Shown here piece by piece: positions 54,171 through 64,000 of a stretch of 64,000 nt of DNA (the first letter of the stretch is position 1; each line of letters starts with the position of its first letter). Both the position numbers and the translations under genes were made by a program. The notes beneath the pieces were generated by a model. The model saw only the letters and a list, made by a program, of their open reading frames with translations. It ran no database searches and had not been told where the DNA came from. Origin of the DNA: Laburnicola sp. R22_1 (taxonomy: Eukaryota > Ascomycota > Dothideomycetes > Pleosporales > Didymosphaeriaceae); contig JACONQ010000008.1 in assembly GCA_014281115.1 (NCBI GenBank), forward strand, positions 1,426,001 through 1,490,000, given 5' to 3'.

Positions 54171-55304
54171 TTCTAGATAGAAGTATAAACTGCCTCTACT
54201 TATTAGTTTTTAAGTGGCCTCACTGCGTTTAATTATTGTGTTTTTTATTGCCTTACTAGTACCCACATAATATCACATAATATTATATACATGCTAAGCC
54301 CTAGAACTAGAGTGCGTTAAAGTTTTTCTAATATCTCCCCTAGCTTCTAAGACAATCTATAATAATAACATCCTACCTACCTATCTACCTACTATATTAC
54401 TAAATAATTAACACTTACCTTTTAACCTTTTATCGCGTTACTAGATAATTAACTACTTAGAATCTCTAGACGGACGCTCTACTACTATAATATACAATAA
54501 ATTACGCGCGCGCCTACTCCTAACACTAAATAGCACCCTAACACTTTACTACTCTTACTTTACCTATTACTTATATAAATCCTATAGAATAAGCGTGTAC
54601 CTATATATGCCTCATACTTCTAATAACTATTTATTATATATTCCTTTCTCCTAGCAAAACTATAGGTAGTCTAGAATTTACCTGACTTTTTGCTTCTAAA
54701 TCTAACTAAATATTGCCTCTTACTTTCTAAAAGCACTCTAGTAACGCCTATTACTAATATAGCTAAGCACTAGATATCTAAACTAGTAGAGAGAGAGCTA
54801 TAAGTTAAAATCTATAGTCTCTAGAGCACCTAGGTATTGCCTAACGTAATAAGACAAACTAGTTGCGGTAATCTATTTGCCGCACAACTTATACTATTCT
54901 ATTATATATTTAAAGAAGATAGTAGGCGTCTAACCTTTATAATACCTATTCTATATATATCTATTATTAGCGCCTAGATTGTACTCCTTATTATTATACT
55001 TTTTATTATTATTATTATTATTATTCTACTTAATCTACTTATTATATATATATATAGGCGAGTAGCCACCCGCCCTATAAAAAGCGCGTTGTTTAGTTAA
55101 GGAAAGGCTATTAATTAATATATTATAACCTTAAGGTCTTGCGGAACAATTAGTTATATATATATGTAAGAATAAATAGATAAAAATACTCTCTAGTTAC
55201 AGATTTTATATACTTTGTATACAGGTAGCTATATTATATTATTATCTTTAACTTTAGTATCTGTAGACTATAGAATTAACTACCTTAGTAGTATAAGGGG
55301 CCAA
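54171..55304. other. RIP-degraded DNA with simple repeats, no recognised gene
   Basis: Contains CCTACCTATCTACC-type repeats near 54370 and ATT/TA microsatellites near 55003-55060. No coding motif recognised. Confidence 0.4.
55003..55025. repeat. (ATT)n microsatellite
   Basis: About seven TTA/ATT units. Confidence 0.85.
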
Positions 55305-55492
55305 TTTGCACGTGCTAATAAATAGTTCCTAGTCTAACCTATTTATCTCTAAGCTGCTTTACCTTTTTTAATGCGTTTTTAGCACACCTATAGCTTTCCC
55401 TTATATTGTTATACTGTATACCAAAAGGTCTATAATATTTCTCTTTTCGAATTATATACACTTTTCTAATTATTTATTAATTTATAAAGTAC
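55305..55492 (+). repeat. copy of the element terminus also found at 23830-23990
   Basis: GGGGCCAATTTGCACGTGCT followed by AATAAATAGT, then AGCACACCTATAGCTTTC and TTCTCTTT. Aligns for about 160 bp with the reverse complement of 23830-23990. Cut by pogo copy E at 55495. Confidence 0.75.
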
Positions 55493-55494
55493 TA

Positions 55495-57708
55495 ATATAT
55501 TCTGTTAGTAGCCCGGACAGATTAGTCCGCCGGACAATTTTTGCCAAGACTACAACACTTTACTATAAATTATAATATCTTAATAACACGACGCGTTATT
55601 ATCTAATTAAGAAGGCAGAATTAAGCTTGCCCTTTACACCTATTAGAATAAGCAAATTTTAAGCCTACAACGCGCTGCTGCAGTATATAATATTCTAAAG
55701 TCTACACTAAGCAATTAAATTAATAGAATTACTGCCTAAGCAAATACATAATTAGGCATGGCAAAGCTTACTACGACTAAAGAGTAGACGCTTATATAGT
55801 ATATTCTTAATCTAGATTCGCGAGGATTTGCACTCCAGCTAGGTGAGGTAGAAGATATGGCTAACAAACTGCTAGCTGCGCGGCATAGAGACCCTATAGG
55901 ATAATACTAGGCTTAGCGCTTTGTAAAGCGCGTATCTGAGATTAAAATGGCTTTTAATTGAGCGAAGGACTAATAGAGGATATAATAGAAAGACCTAGAG
56001 GTTATAAACGCGTAGTTTTAGCTAGTGGAGAACACAAAAGCCAAGTATAGAGTGTAGGATAAAGATATCTATCACTTTAATAAGATAGGCTTCTAGATAG
56101 GAGTTATTAGCTTAATAATAGTTGTAACTAGTTTAGAAAAACATTCTTAACCTACGCTTGTTTAGCTAGGCAATTGCGAGTGGGTTATAGTAATTTAGAG
56201 TATTTGCGCTGCTAGGTATACTTCTCTACCCTTTATTATTTATAAAGGGCAAGTCTACATCTTAGCGTAGTATAAGAAGACTAGTATCCCCCGCGATTAA
56301 AAGCTCTTAGTCTCTAAGACTGGCTAGACTAATAGTGAGCTTAAAGTCGCGTAGTTAAAGCACTTTAACGCGTATATAAGGCCGCGCATAGTAGGGTTAT
56401 AGAGGTTACTTATTCTAGATAGCTATAAGAGCTACCACTCCTAGAATTTTAAGGATTATTGCCTAGAATAGAAGATTCTAACACTCTATATACTAGCGCA
56501 CTTATCTTATATCCTCTAGCCGCTTAATATGGTCTGTTTCGCGCCACTAAAGCTGAAGTACTCCTAGTGCGTGCGGGACTTAGCGCGCTAACACGTCTTT
56601 TATATTAACAAAGAGGGCTTCGTACTAGCCTTTTATAATATGTTTTTTAATATGTTTATACTAGAAAACTATAAAAAAGCCTTTAAGGCCTCTAGCCTTA
56701 TTCCTTTAGATGTGTTAGTAGTAGTAAATCGCCTTAATGTGCGTATTCACACTCTATCTTAGGGTACCCCACCAGATACACTATGGCAAGCCAGGATCCT
56801 AAGTAATACCCTTGAGTTTAGATCCTAGTTAAAGCTCGTACGCGACTCTTTTATTTAGTCTCTACGCAATACTAAATTAAGCTACTTATAGCTTATAAAA
56901 GGTGCTAAACTTATGCTCTACTATAGTGTACTTTAAGAGACCTATATTAAGGAACTTAAGAAGCAAATTAAGGTTCTAACAAAGCGAAAAACGCGTAAAA
57001 GAAAGCGCATTTAGAAAGGTAGGACGCTAGGCTTTGCTTAGGGAGCAGGTTTGGGAGTAGAAAGCCCTTCTATTAGGGTAAAGTTGTCGAAAAGGGCGCG
57101 AGGCAGTGGTGAGGGAGAGGTAGGTCCCTTAACACAACGCCGCTATAGGAGGTGCAGAGAGCCTGGGCACAACGCAAGGACCTATTAGATAGATAAAGAG
57201 ATAGAGAAGAAGTTAGATATTACTCTCAGCGGCTTATTTTTAGATAGTGTTAATAGTAAATTGGAGTGATTTTATTATAGGTTACTATAAGGCCAAAAAT
57301 AATGGGTTAACTTTATTTTATAATAGTACGCACTTAGTAACTAAAAATTAGATAAAGTACTACTTAAGATATAGTATGCTTTACTATAAATCATAATAAG
57401 TATACTATATATTGTCTATGTATAGTATAGTAGATAATATATTGTATATTATAGGGAGTCTTATTGTAAGTTCGTACTACTAAGAAAGACTTCTTAGCTT
57501 TATGCGGCTGCAGTAGCCGCGCAAAGAGGCTACACAATATAAAAAGTAAATTAAATAGTAACTTAGTATATTATAAGTTATAGTAGATTATTATAAGTTA
57601 CTATAAAGTAACGTTGGTAGTGTTCTATAATAAGTTATAAGGGACCTCGAAGTTGCCAAGAAAAACTATCCGGCGGACTAATCTGTCCGGGCTACTAATA
57701 GAATATGT
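55495..57708 (+). mobile_element. pogo/Fot1 element, copy E (third family), RIP-inactivated
   Basis: TA at 55493-55494 and 57709-57710. Ends are ATATATTCTGTTAGTAGCCC on the left and ACATATTCTATTAGTAGCCC on the right read inwards, both continuing GGACAGATTAGTCCGCCGGA. The GC-rich core of the ends is well preserved. Length 2214 bp, longer than copies A, B and D. Confidence 0.93.
55690..57270 (+). pseudogene. pogo transposase (copy E), RIP-degraded
   Basis: Reads MAKLTTTKE near 55757, LNLDSRGFALQLGEVEDMAN near 55810, IYHFNKIGF near 56070 (NFDE expected) and LILDSYKSYHS near 56410 with the second Asp retained. PLNMVCFAPLKLKY near 56523 has the third Asp changed to Asn. The C-terminal zinc knuckle RYRRCREPGHNARTY lies near 57140. 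A Lys/Arg-rich linker (TKRKTRKRKRI) precedes it. Stops at Gln/Trp codons. Confidence 0.87.
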
Positions 57709-57710
57709 TA

Positions 57711-58310
57711 ATCTTCTTATCCTAATCTTTTTTTATAAACAAAGCTGCATCTCATAACTATACTATAGTATTCTAATCTTATAAAGTGTCTTAAGAATTA
57801 CTTAAAGATATATTTAAGTAAAAAGAAGATAAAGGAGAGTAGTGCTTTGTCTCTTAATCTCCTCTTAAGTAAGAATAGTAAGCACTAGTCTCCTATAGGA
57901 GATTGCAGCGCTATTACACTAGTAAAGGATACTCCTATAGGTTAGATTAATCTTACTTATTTAAGTCTATCTAATTAAGCGCTTCTATCCTATAATATAA
58001 ATTATCCTGTGTTAATACTTAATAACACTTCTTATTAGCATATTAGTGTTTCTATAGCTATAATTAACGCGTAGTAATCTACTTAGGTTACTAGCGTTTA
58101 TAATCTATTATACTTACCTACTTCTACTTTATATAAGATTACTTAGTCTTACTTAGTAAAGAAATAGGTTACTTAAATAACTAATAACTTCTTAAAGCGT
58201 AAGTCTAATACTTTAGCTATAATTAATTATTGCACTCTCCTAAGCAAAGCTTAATCTATTTTAATTAAAGCTATACAATTATTACTCTTAAAGAATATTA
58301 TGTAGCATTA
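57711..58310 (+). pseudogene. third copy of the long degraded coding region, 3' portion
   Basis: From about 57790 it aligns with 41000-41530 (ALSLNLLLSKNSKHQSPIGD versus ALSPTLLLNKGNNYQSFLED), without the pogo insertion found in the first copy. It stops at the 1.15-kb-family element C. Its homologue in copy 1 continues for another 0.9 kb, so sequence is missing here. Confidence 0.5.
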
Positions 58311-59073
58311 AATTAACTACCTAGGGGTAGCATAACAAAGGCTTTTATCTTAAATAACATAATAAAAAAAGTAGAGCCCCTAACTTGGTAATTAAAAAGA
58401 GCATAAAAAAGGTAATTATAAAAAAGCGCGTTTAAACTACCAAGCAAGCTTAGTAGTCTTAGAGTAGGGCTACTCCTATAAGTAAAATCTTTATAAAGAG
58501 GCCACTTAGAACTTTAGGGAAGATAAGACTTTAGCGTAGCTACACTATAAGCTATCTTTCTTCTACTATTCTAAGTTGTAAACTACTATCCTAAGTTACA
58601 AACTACTATATAGATTATTATAAATAACACAAGTTAATATATTAATAGGTATGTTTCTTATAAGTAGTAGGATAAGAGTAATATATACTAGATACACTAT
58701 CGCTCTATTCTCGCATAGTAGTAAGAGTGTTGCATAGATCCGCAAGATTCTCCTAACTATTATTACTATTATTACTATTAAGTTAGCTTATCTAGCGCGC
58801 GAGCGTAGATAACTAATAATAATAGTAGTAATAAGCTAGCTATACTATATACGCTATAAGTACATCTTGTATTAGGACTAGGAGCTTATTAGTATTAGGA
58901 GGTGTAAGTGAGTTTAAACTATAATTGCATTGCTATATATTTAAGATTAGTCTTTAATTAGAATTAGGTGCTATATATAGTAGTATATAATAACCTTCTA
59001 TATTAACCTACTTTAACCTTAAACAAAAAAAATAGGTTAAAAAAGGTATTTTGCAAGCCGACAATACCTATTA
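58311..59073 (-). mobile_element. 1.15-kb retroposon-like element, copy C, internally deleted
   Basis: In minus orientation: 3' hairpin end CTACCTAGGGGTAG near 58331, 5' end GTCGGCTTGCAAAATACC near 59072. About 390 bp shorter than copies A and B. No flanking direct repeat is found. The left and right flanks correspond to positions about 1.8 kb apart in the copy-1 locus (near 41530 and 43339), suggesting a deletion or recombination at this element. Confidence 0.65.
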
Positions 59074-62000
59074 TAAATAAGCGTAATTATTCTATTTTTA
59101 TAATTTTAGATTACTTAAACACCTAGAAATTATTTAACTAGTCTATAGTTCGTAATCTTATATTTTATTTTAACCTAACTCTAGAGCTTTTATACCTTTA
59201 CTTTATAAGCTTTATTACAGTTTAAAAGTATATTATCTATATAGAAAAGTACTAAAGCTCTATGATCTTTGCTTATAAATAGATAAGATTCTTCTTTTAC
59301 TATAGTAAGTCCTATAAATTGTAATAATCCTAAGAACTCCTTATACTAGAGTAGTAGTAAGTCTCTTAATATATATAGAGCTTAATTAAGCGATACGCAC
59401 TTGCTATATTACTTAAACCTATCTAGAAGCTTATAGATAACTAGGTTATTAGCTATAATATAAGTATTTAAAAACGCTTCTTCTATAATATATTTAATAA
59501 TTTCTAGATTATTTTTACTGCAATTGCTATTATAGTTCTAAATAACTATAGTATAAGTACTACTGCGTAGGTTAACTATAGCCAGTTCTTATTCTAGAGA
59601 TTATCTCTTACAATAATTTAAGCCTTATACTTTAGAAAGTACTTATTCTAATTAAACTTATAAGTCTAAACCTACTTTAATAAAAGTAGTTGTCTAGTAG
59701 CTTATACTAAATAGATTACTATCTAGATTCCTTTCTTTTTAAGTGTACTAATCTTAATATAAGAGGCTTGCTTAAAGAGCTTTCTAAGTAGATATTTAGT
59801 AAGGTGTTTTTATAAAGTACGTAGCTTTAGGAGCTTATCATTATATAAATAAGTAGAAGATAATAATATTAGGATTTTGTAAGTATTGCTATAGCAACTA
59901 TAGAGTTTATTATAGTATACTTTTAGTGCTTATACTAGACTTTCTATACTCCTAGAATATATATAAATAGAAAGTTATCTTAAAGACTTTTTATTATATA
60001 ACTAGCAATTAGTGCATATATACCTAACCTACCCCCTAGCTATTTAGTAGTATTATTATACTAATTATAATCTTCTTATTATTAAAGAGATAGATAGTCC
60101 TAAATATGTATATTTGTATTAATATCTTAAAGTCTTCTACTTAATTTTATAGGTACTTAATTTTATCTTTGCCTTTAACTTATTAGTACATTATCTACTT
60201 CCTTTAGCGTAGTTAAGCTCCTAGAGCTAAATTAAAAGGCAGCTATAGAGCTCTTAGTTTTAGTAACTTTGTACACATTAGAGAGAACACTCTTTAAAAT
60301 CTAATAGGCTAGCTTGCCTGGATTAGTATATACTCTAGTAGCTATTAGTCTCCCTATAATTTTTTAACTTATTATACTCTAGATTGCCTAGCTTAAACAT
60401 CTATTTAGGGGTTATAAACTTTATATACTTACTTTAAACTATATAAATTCTTACCTACTTACTAGCTAAGCTTACTACCTATATATTAGTCCTATTAGCT
60501 ACTTAATTACTAGCCTAGCTAGCTAAGATCTTAGATTCCTATATAGGAGTACTATTCTCTACTTACTTAGTACTTGCTTACTTATTTAGTATAGTAAGAA
60601 GATTAAGAATATTTACTAACTCTTCTTCTAGATTATTAATCTCCCCTTATATAGAACTTTAATAATCTTTACTACCTTTTTATAAAATATGCCTTAATTA
60701 GCTTTGCCCTTATAAAATAATATTTTATTAAATATAATATTGCGCGTAGTAATTACCTATTTAAGCACTAGAATCTATATTCTATAGAGATTTAATACTC
60801 TATAAGCAACTAAATATCTAATATAGCCCCTAGAATTTACTATAAATCTTTACCTATTCTACTCTACTACGCAATCCTTTTTTAAAGAATATGCTTAATA
60901 GCTATAGGTATAAATTCTACTCTAATTAAGATAAAGATTAGCTATCTATACTTACACTTAAGTAGGCTAATACTAATAGAAATACTACCTAAACTAATTT
61001 TTAAACACTTCATTTAGTGCTTAAAAGGTATATAGAGCTAATAGGCTTTTACTATAGAGGTAAGCAGCTGTAGGTATAATTTTAGGCTATGTTTTAGGCG
61101 GCAGATTTGTGCTTTCCCTTATTTTATACCTTTAGTAATAATTTCTTACCCTATTTACTCTAGTGCTCTATTTAGTTCATGAGTATATACTAAGGTATAG
61201 CTAATCTTAATTTCTTATTTATTTATATAGTTTTTATAGACTAACTATCTCCTTTAGGGAAGAGTAGTAGTATTGTTATCCTAATAAATTACACTAATTC
61301 TAATTTTATACTTATTTTCTACCTATTAATAAAGCTTAGTTATTACTTATATAATCTTTAGTAGAAATTGTAATATAAAGTTATTATTATAGATCCTTCT
61401 CCTAAATTCTTTCTTAATAAATAAGCTCTATAGCTCTTTAAGCTATCCTACTAGGAAGTTAAATAGATCCTATATAATATAGTAAAATAGTCTTAGATAT
61501 TGTTCCTTTAGGCGTCTTAATATTACTTTTATTATATATATTATAAAGTAGTACTAATAGTCCTTTTTTTAAGTGCTCAGAATATACATATTTTGCACAT
61601 TCTAAACTAAAGCTTAAAGTGCTTACTAGCCTAAGTAACCTCATTAAAGGTGCTGAAGTTTCTTAGTGTCTATTCATAGACAATTATAGTATAATTATTT
61701 AATTACTATAGCTAAAGAATAGTAGGAAGGAGACTTATATTTAATAAAAGTATAATTATAGATACTACTTAGTTTTAGTAAGATAATATTCTAAGTAAAA
61801 GTTTCTATACGCAATAATCTATCTAAATCTAGCTAGTAGATCTCTACCTTCCTTAGGCAATCTTTACAGATAATATTAATATAAAATTCTTTAATAATTA
61901 TAATATCCTTAAGTAAAACTTTCTTTATACGTGTACTACACTTACTAGTAAGTATACTCTTTATAAGTTAATCTTCTATTTTTAAATTTAGGAGGGTTTA

Positions 62001-62344
62001 AGTCCTAGCTTTAATATTCTAGGGTAAGTTTACTTTCTTAAATAAGCTAGGTATTAAAAGTAAATAATTATTAGTAAGGTACACTACTCCTTCTCTATTA
62101 ATAATAGTGCTTTATATAAGTAGGTAATTGCTAGAATATATTATTAAGTACACCCCTAAGGTTTCCTATAGCTACTCTTTAAAAACTAATAGATTAATTA
62201 AAGTATAAGCTATTAACCCTAAGTATGTTTTTTTTTGCGACTAAGGGGTTTCTAATAAAAATATTATAATAACAACCCTAAGTATATAGAAGCGTTTAAG
62301 CTTCTTACTATAGGTATGGTCTTTTATTCTTCTATTTTAATTCT
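59074..62344 (-). pseudogene. Copia-type pol remnant 2, RIP-degraded, 3' truncated
   Basis: Aligns with Copia remnant 1 from about 43339 onwards. RT box YIDNILL near 59247-59227 keeps the first Asp and loses the second. Text towards the RT/integrase linker and upstream extends to about 61640. The RNase H end present in remnant 1 is absent, replaced by element C. No LTRs found. The right part holds a small A-tailed insert (62229-62273). Confidence 0.68.
62229..62273 (-). mobile_element. short A-tailed retroposed element, copy 2, 5'-truncated
   Basis: Only 45 bp, reading on the minus strand TTATTAGAAACCCCTTAGTC followed by GCAAAAAAAA. It matches the last part of 45815-45937. Flanked by AACCCTAAGTATGT (62215-62228) and AACCCTAAGTATAT (62274-62287), one transition apart. 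Confidence 0.7.
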
Positions 62345-62350
62345 ACTATG

Positions 62351-62471
62351 TGGCGTTGTTTTATCTACCTAGGGGTAGGACGATAAAGGCTTTTATCTCA
62401 AATAACATAACAAAAAAAGCAGAGCCTCCTACTTAGTAATCAAAAAAGGCGTAAAAGGGGAATATAAAAAG
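62351..62471 (-). mobile_element. 1.15-kb retroposon-like element, 5'-truncated copy F
   Basis: Only the last 120 bp of the element (3' hairpin CTACCTAGGGGTAG, then GGCTTTTATCTCAAATAACA) in minus orientation. Imperfect flanking repeat: AATTCTACTATG (62339-62350) and AATCCTACTCTA (62472-62483). Confidence 0.6.
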
Positions 62472-62483
62472 AATCCTACTCTA

Positions 62484-63846
62484 AAGCTCCTTCTATTATA
62501 AAGATACTAAATAATTATTAATACCCTTATATTCTTTCTTAGTAAGGGTAATTAGTAGCACTCCTTTAGGGCATTTACTAGTAATAGCAGTTTAAAGGCG
62601 TTAGTAGTCTAGAGAGTCCTATATATACTTTTTTCTATAAGAATACTTATTTATGTTATGCTTATAAGCCTTCTTATTTAAGCTACTACTACCTTACTTT
62701 TTTAATTATTATTTTAACTAGTAATTATTACAAATACGCCTAATAACTTACTATTAGTTAATTAAAGCTAGTACTCCTAAATAAGCATAGAATAGACCTT
62801 CCTAATATTAGTAAGATTTATTACCTTAATACTGGGCAAGGTATCTTATATAAGATACTAGTTGATAGATTAGTCCTATTCTAGTATAAGCTTAACTACT
62901 AGCACGTTTAAGAAGTTAAATATAGTAAGCTTACCTTTTATATTAGAAAGTTTAAAACTCTTAGCCTTATTAAAAAGAAGCTACTGCTCCTTATACTGAG
63001 TTTTAAGTATCTACCTTCTATACTTAGCTTTTTTAAGGTGTGTTTAATATTAGGTGCGTACTAGCTTCTTTATACTTATTTCTATTAAAGCTAGATCTTT
63101 CTAAAGTATTTTAATAAGCGCTTATAGGAAGGTTTTCTTCTTATTATTTAGTATAATTATAGCTAGTGCTAGTAGATCTTAGGACACTATAGTATAAGCC
63201 TATAAGCCTAGATTTTAGATCTTTATTGCATTAATTTACTAGTTTTATGCTTCTACTTAATATTTTATAACCTAAATACTATAAACCTTAATTTAATTAT
63301 TATATATAGCGTTGCTTATACTTGCTATTTTTAGAAGTATAGACTAAGTTAGTTAGACTAGATCTTAATTAAGAATCTCTTTAGTGTTAGGATTAATAAG
63401 GTACTGGATCCCTTTAAACTAAGCATAAAATTAGACCTAGATAAACTAGAAAGACTAGCTCGCTTAGTTAGTACATAGCACCTCTATAGTAGGAATTATA
63501 GTGTCTATTATCTTAATTATAGGTAAGATTTAAGTGTAGAAAAGAATTAGAAAGAATTAGTAAAGAGTAATTAAAGTGTATAAATTAGGATTCTAATATA
63601 TAAGCGCATAGAGAGAACTAGTGTATAATTATAAAGCGCTAGACTTATAACTATTAAAGGAAAACTAGCTAGAATCTTAGATTTAGTAAGCGAAGTAGAT
63701 ACGCTTACTGTATATAAAAAGAGGCTAAAGGGCCAAACTATATATACGCTTACAAAAAAGGAGCAGGGCTAAAATAGTACTACTCACATAATTATCGGCA
63801 CTTAATCGCACCTAGTTAGAGCCTTCTTTTTATAATATTAAGTTAT
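62484..63846 (+). pseudogene. fourth partial copy of the long degraded coding region
   Basis: 63640-63840 aligns with 52985-53170 and 37900-38090 (DLVSEVDTLTVYKKRLKG, then TIYTLTKKEQ). Upstream text such as KLDLDKLERLARLVST near 63450 reads in the same style. The part before 63200 is RIP-degraded and unassigned. Confidence 0.45.
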
Positions 63847-64000
63847 GTGACGTTAATTAAATCTATCTAGGAGTAGGACAACAAAGGCTTTTATTTTAAA
63901 TAATATAATAAAAAAAGCAGAGCCCTCTACTTAGTAATTAAAAAGAGTATAAAAAAGGTAATTATAAAAAAGCACGTTGAAACTCGCTAAGCGAGTTTTA
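63847..64000 (-). mobile_element. 1.15-kb retroposon-like element, copy G, runs off the window
   Basis: Minus orientation: 3' end TGTGACGTTAATTAAATC, hairpin CTATCTAGGAGTAG, then GGCTTTTATTTTAAATAATA, and continues to the window edge. Confidence 0.7.

Overview
The window looks like a chromosome segment from a filamentous ascomycete, most likely a Dothideomycete-type fungus. It is a large AT-rich, transposon-packed block interrupted by two short stretches of ordinary composition (about 2.5-4.2 kb and 17.5-21.95 kb). The AT-rich DNA carries the mark of repeat-induced point mutation (RIP). CpA/TpG is depleted, TpA is enriched and CpG is largely kept. Old coding regions still read through in one frame for hundreds of codons, broken mainly by TAG/TAA where Gln (CAG/CAA) or Trp (TGG) is expected, and catalytic Asp/Glu codons are changed to Asn/Lys. 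Such frames hold almost no conventional open ORFs, so most features here were found by translating through stops.

Layout, left to right. 1-2500 (-): RIP-ruined STAND/NLR gene (helical N-domain, P-loop NTPase, C-terminal ankyrin repeats) running off the left edge. 2.5-4.05 kb: normal-composition intergenic DNA with a GA-rich repeat and a small frameshifted zinc-ribbon-like remnant. 4.05-16.88 kb: an aminoglycoside-phosphotransferase-like (APH) pseudogene on the minus strand, split by a complete hAT transposon (4906-7894, 8-bp TSD) and, 18 bp away, a complete chromodomain Gypsy retrotransposon (7913-16737) that itself contains a pogo/Fot1 element (14255-16117). 17.46-17.79 kb: a second APH fragment on the plus strand. 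18.4-19.64 kb (-): the best intact gene of the window, a three-exon fungal gene with a PD-(D/E)XK/Uma2-like core. 20.15-20.69 kb: a doubtful Ser/Pro-rich reading frame. 21.13-21.94 kb (-): a Myb/SANT gene whose 5' end is cut by the next transposon block.

22-64 kb: continuous RIP-mutated repeats. Delimited elements are three more pogo/Fot1 elements (24374-26237, 39125-40987, 55495-57708), a small LTR element without a visible polymerase (46385-49542), two Copia pol remnants on the minus strand (about 42.56-46.38 and 59.07-62.34 kb), and several short inserts flanked by 10-15 bp direct repeats. Those inserts are SINE-like 155/183-bp elements, an A-tailed element, and a 1.15-kb family with 5'-truncated copies. 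They look like products of target-primed retroposition, although no LINE was recognised here. The largest unexplained item is a very long plus-strand decayed coding region (about 31.2-42.4 kb once two insertions are removed) with three further partial copies; I could not name its product.

Functionally this is a RIP-silenced transposon graveyard in which a few host genes survive: one is plausibly functional (18.4-19.6 kb) and the others are decayed or truncated. No tRNA, rRNA or CRISPR array was seen. All element boundaries rest on visible terminal repeats, target-site duplications or comparison between copies inside the window; family names rest on motifs recognised by eye.
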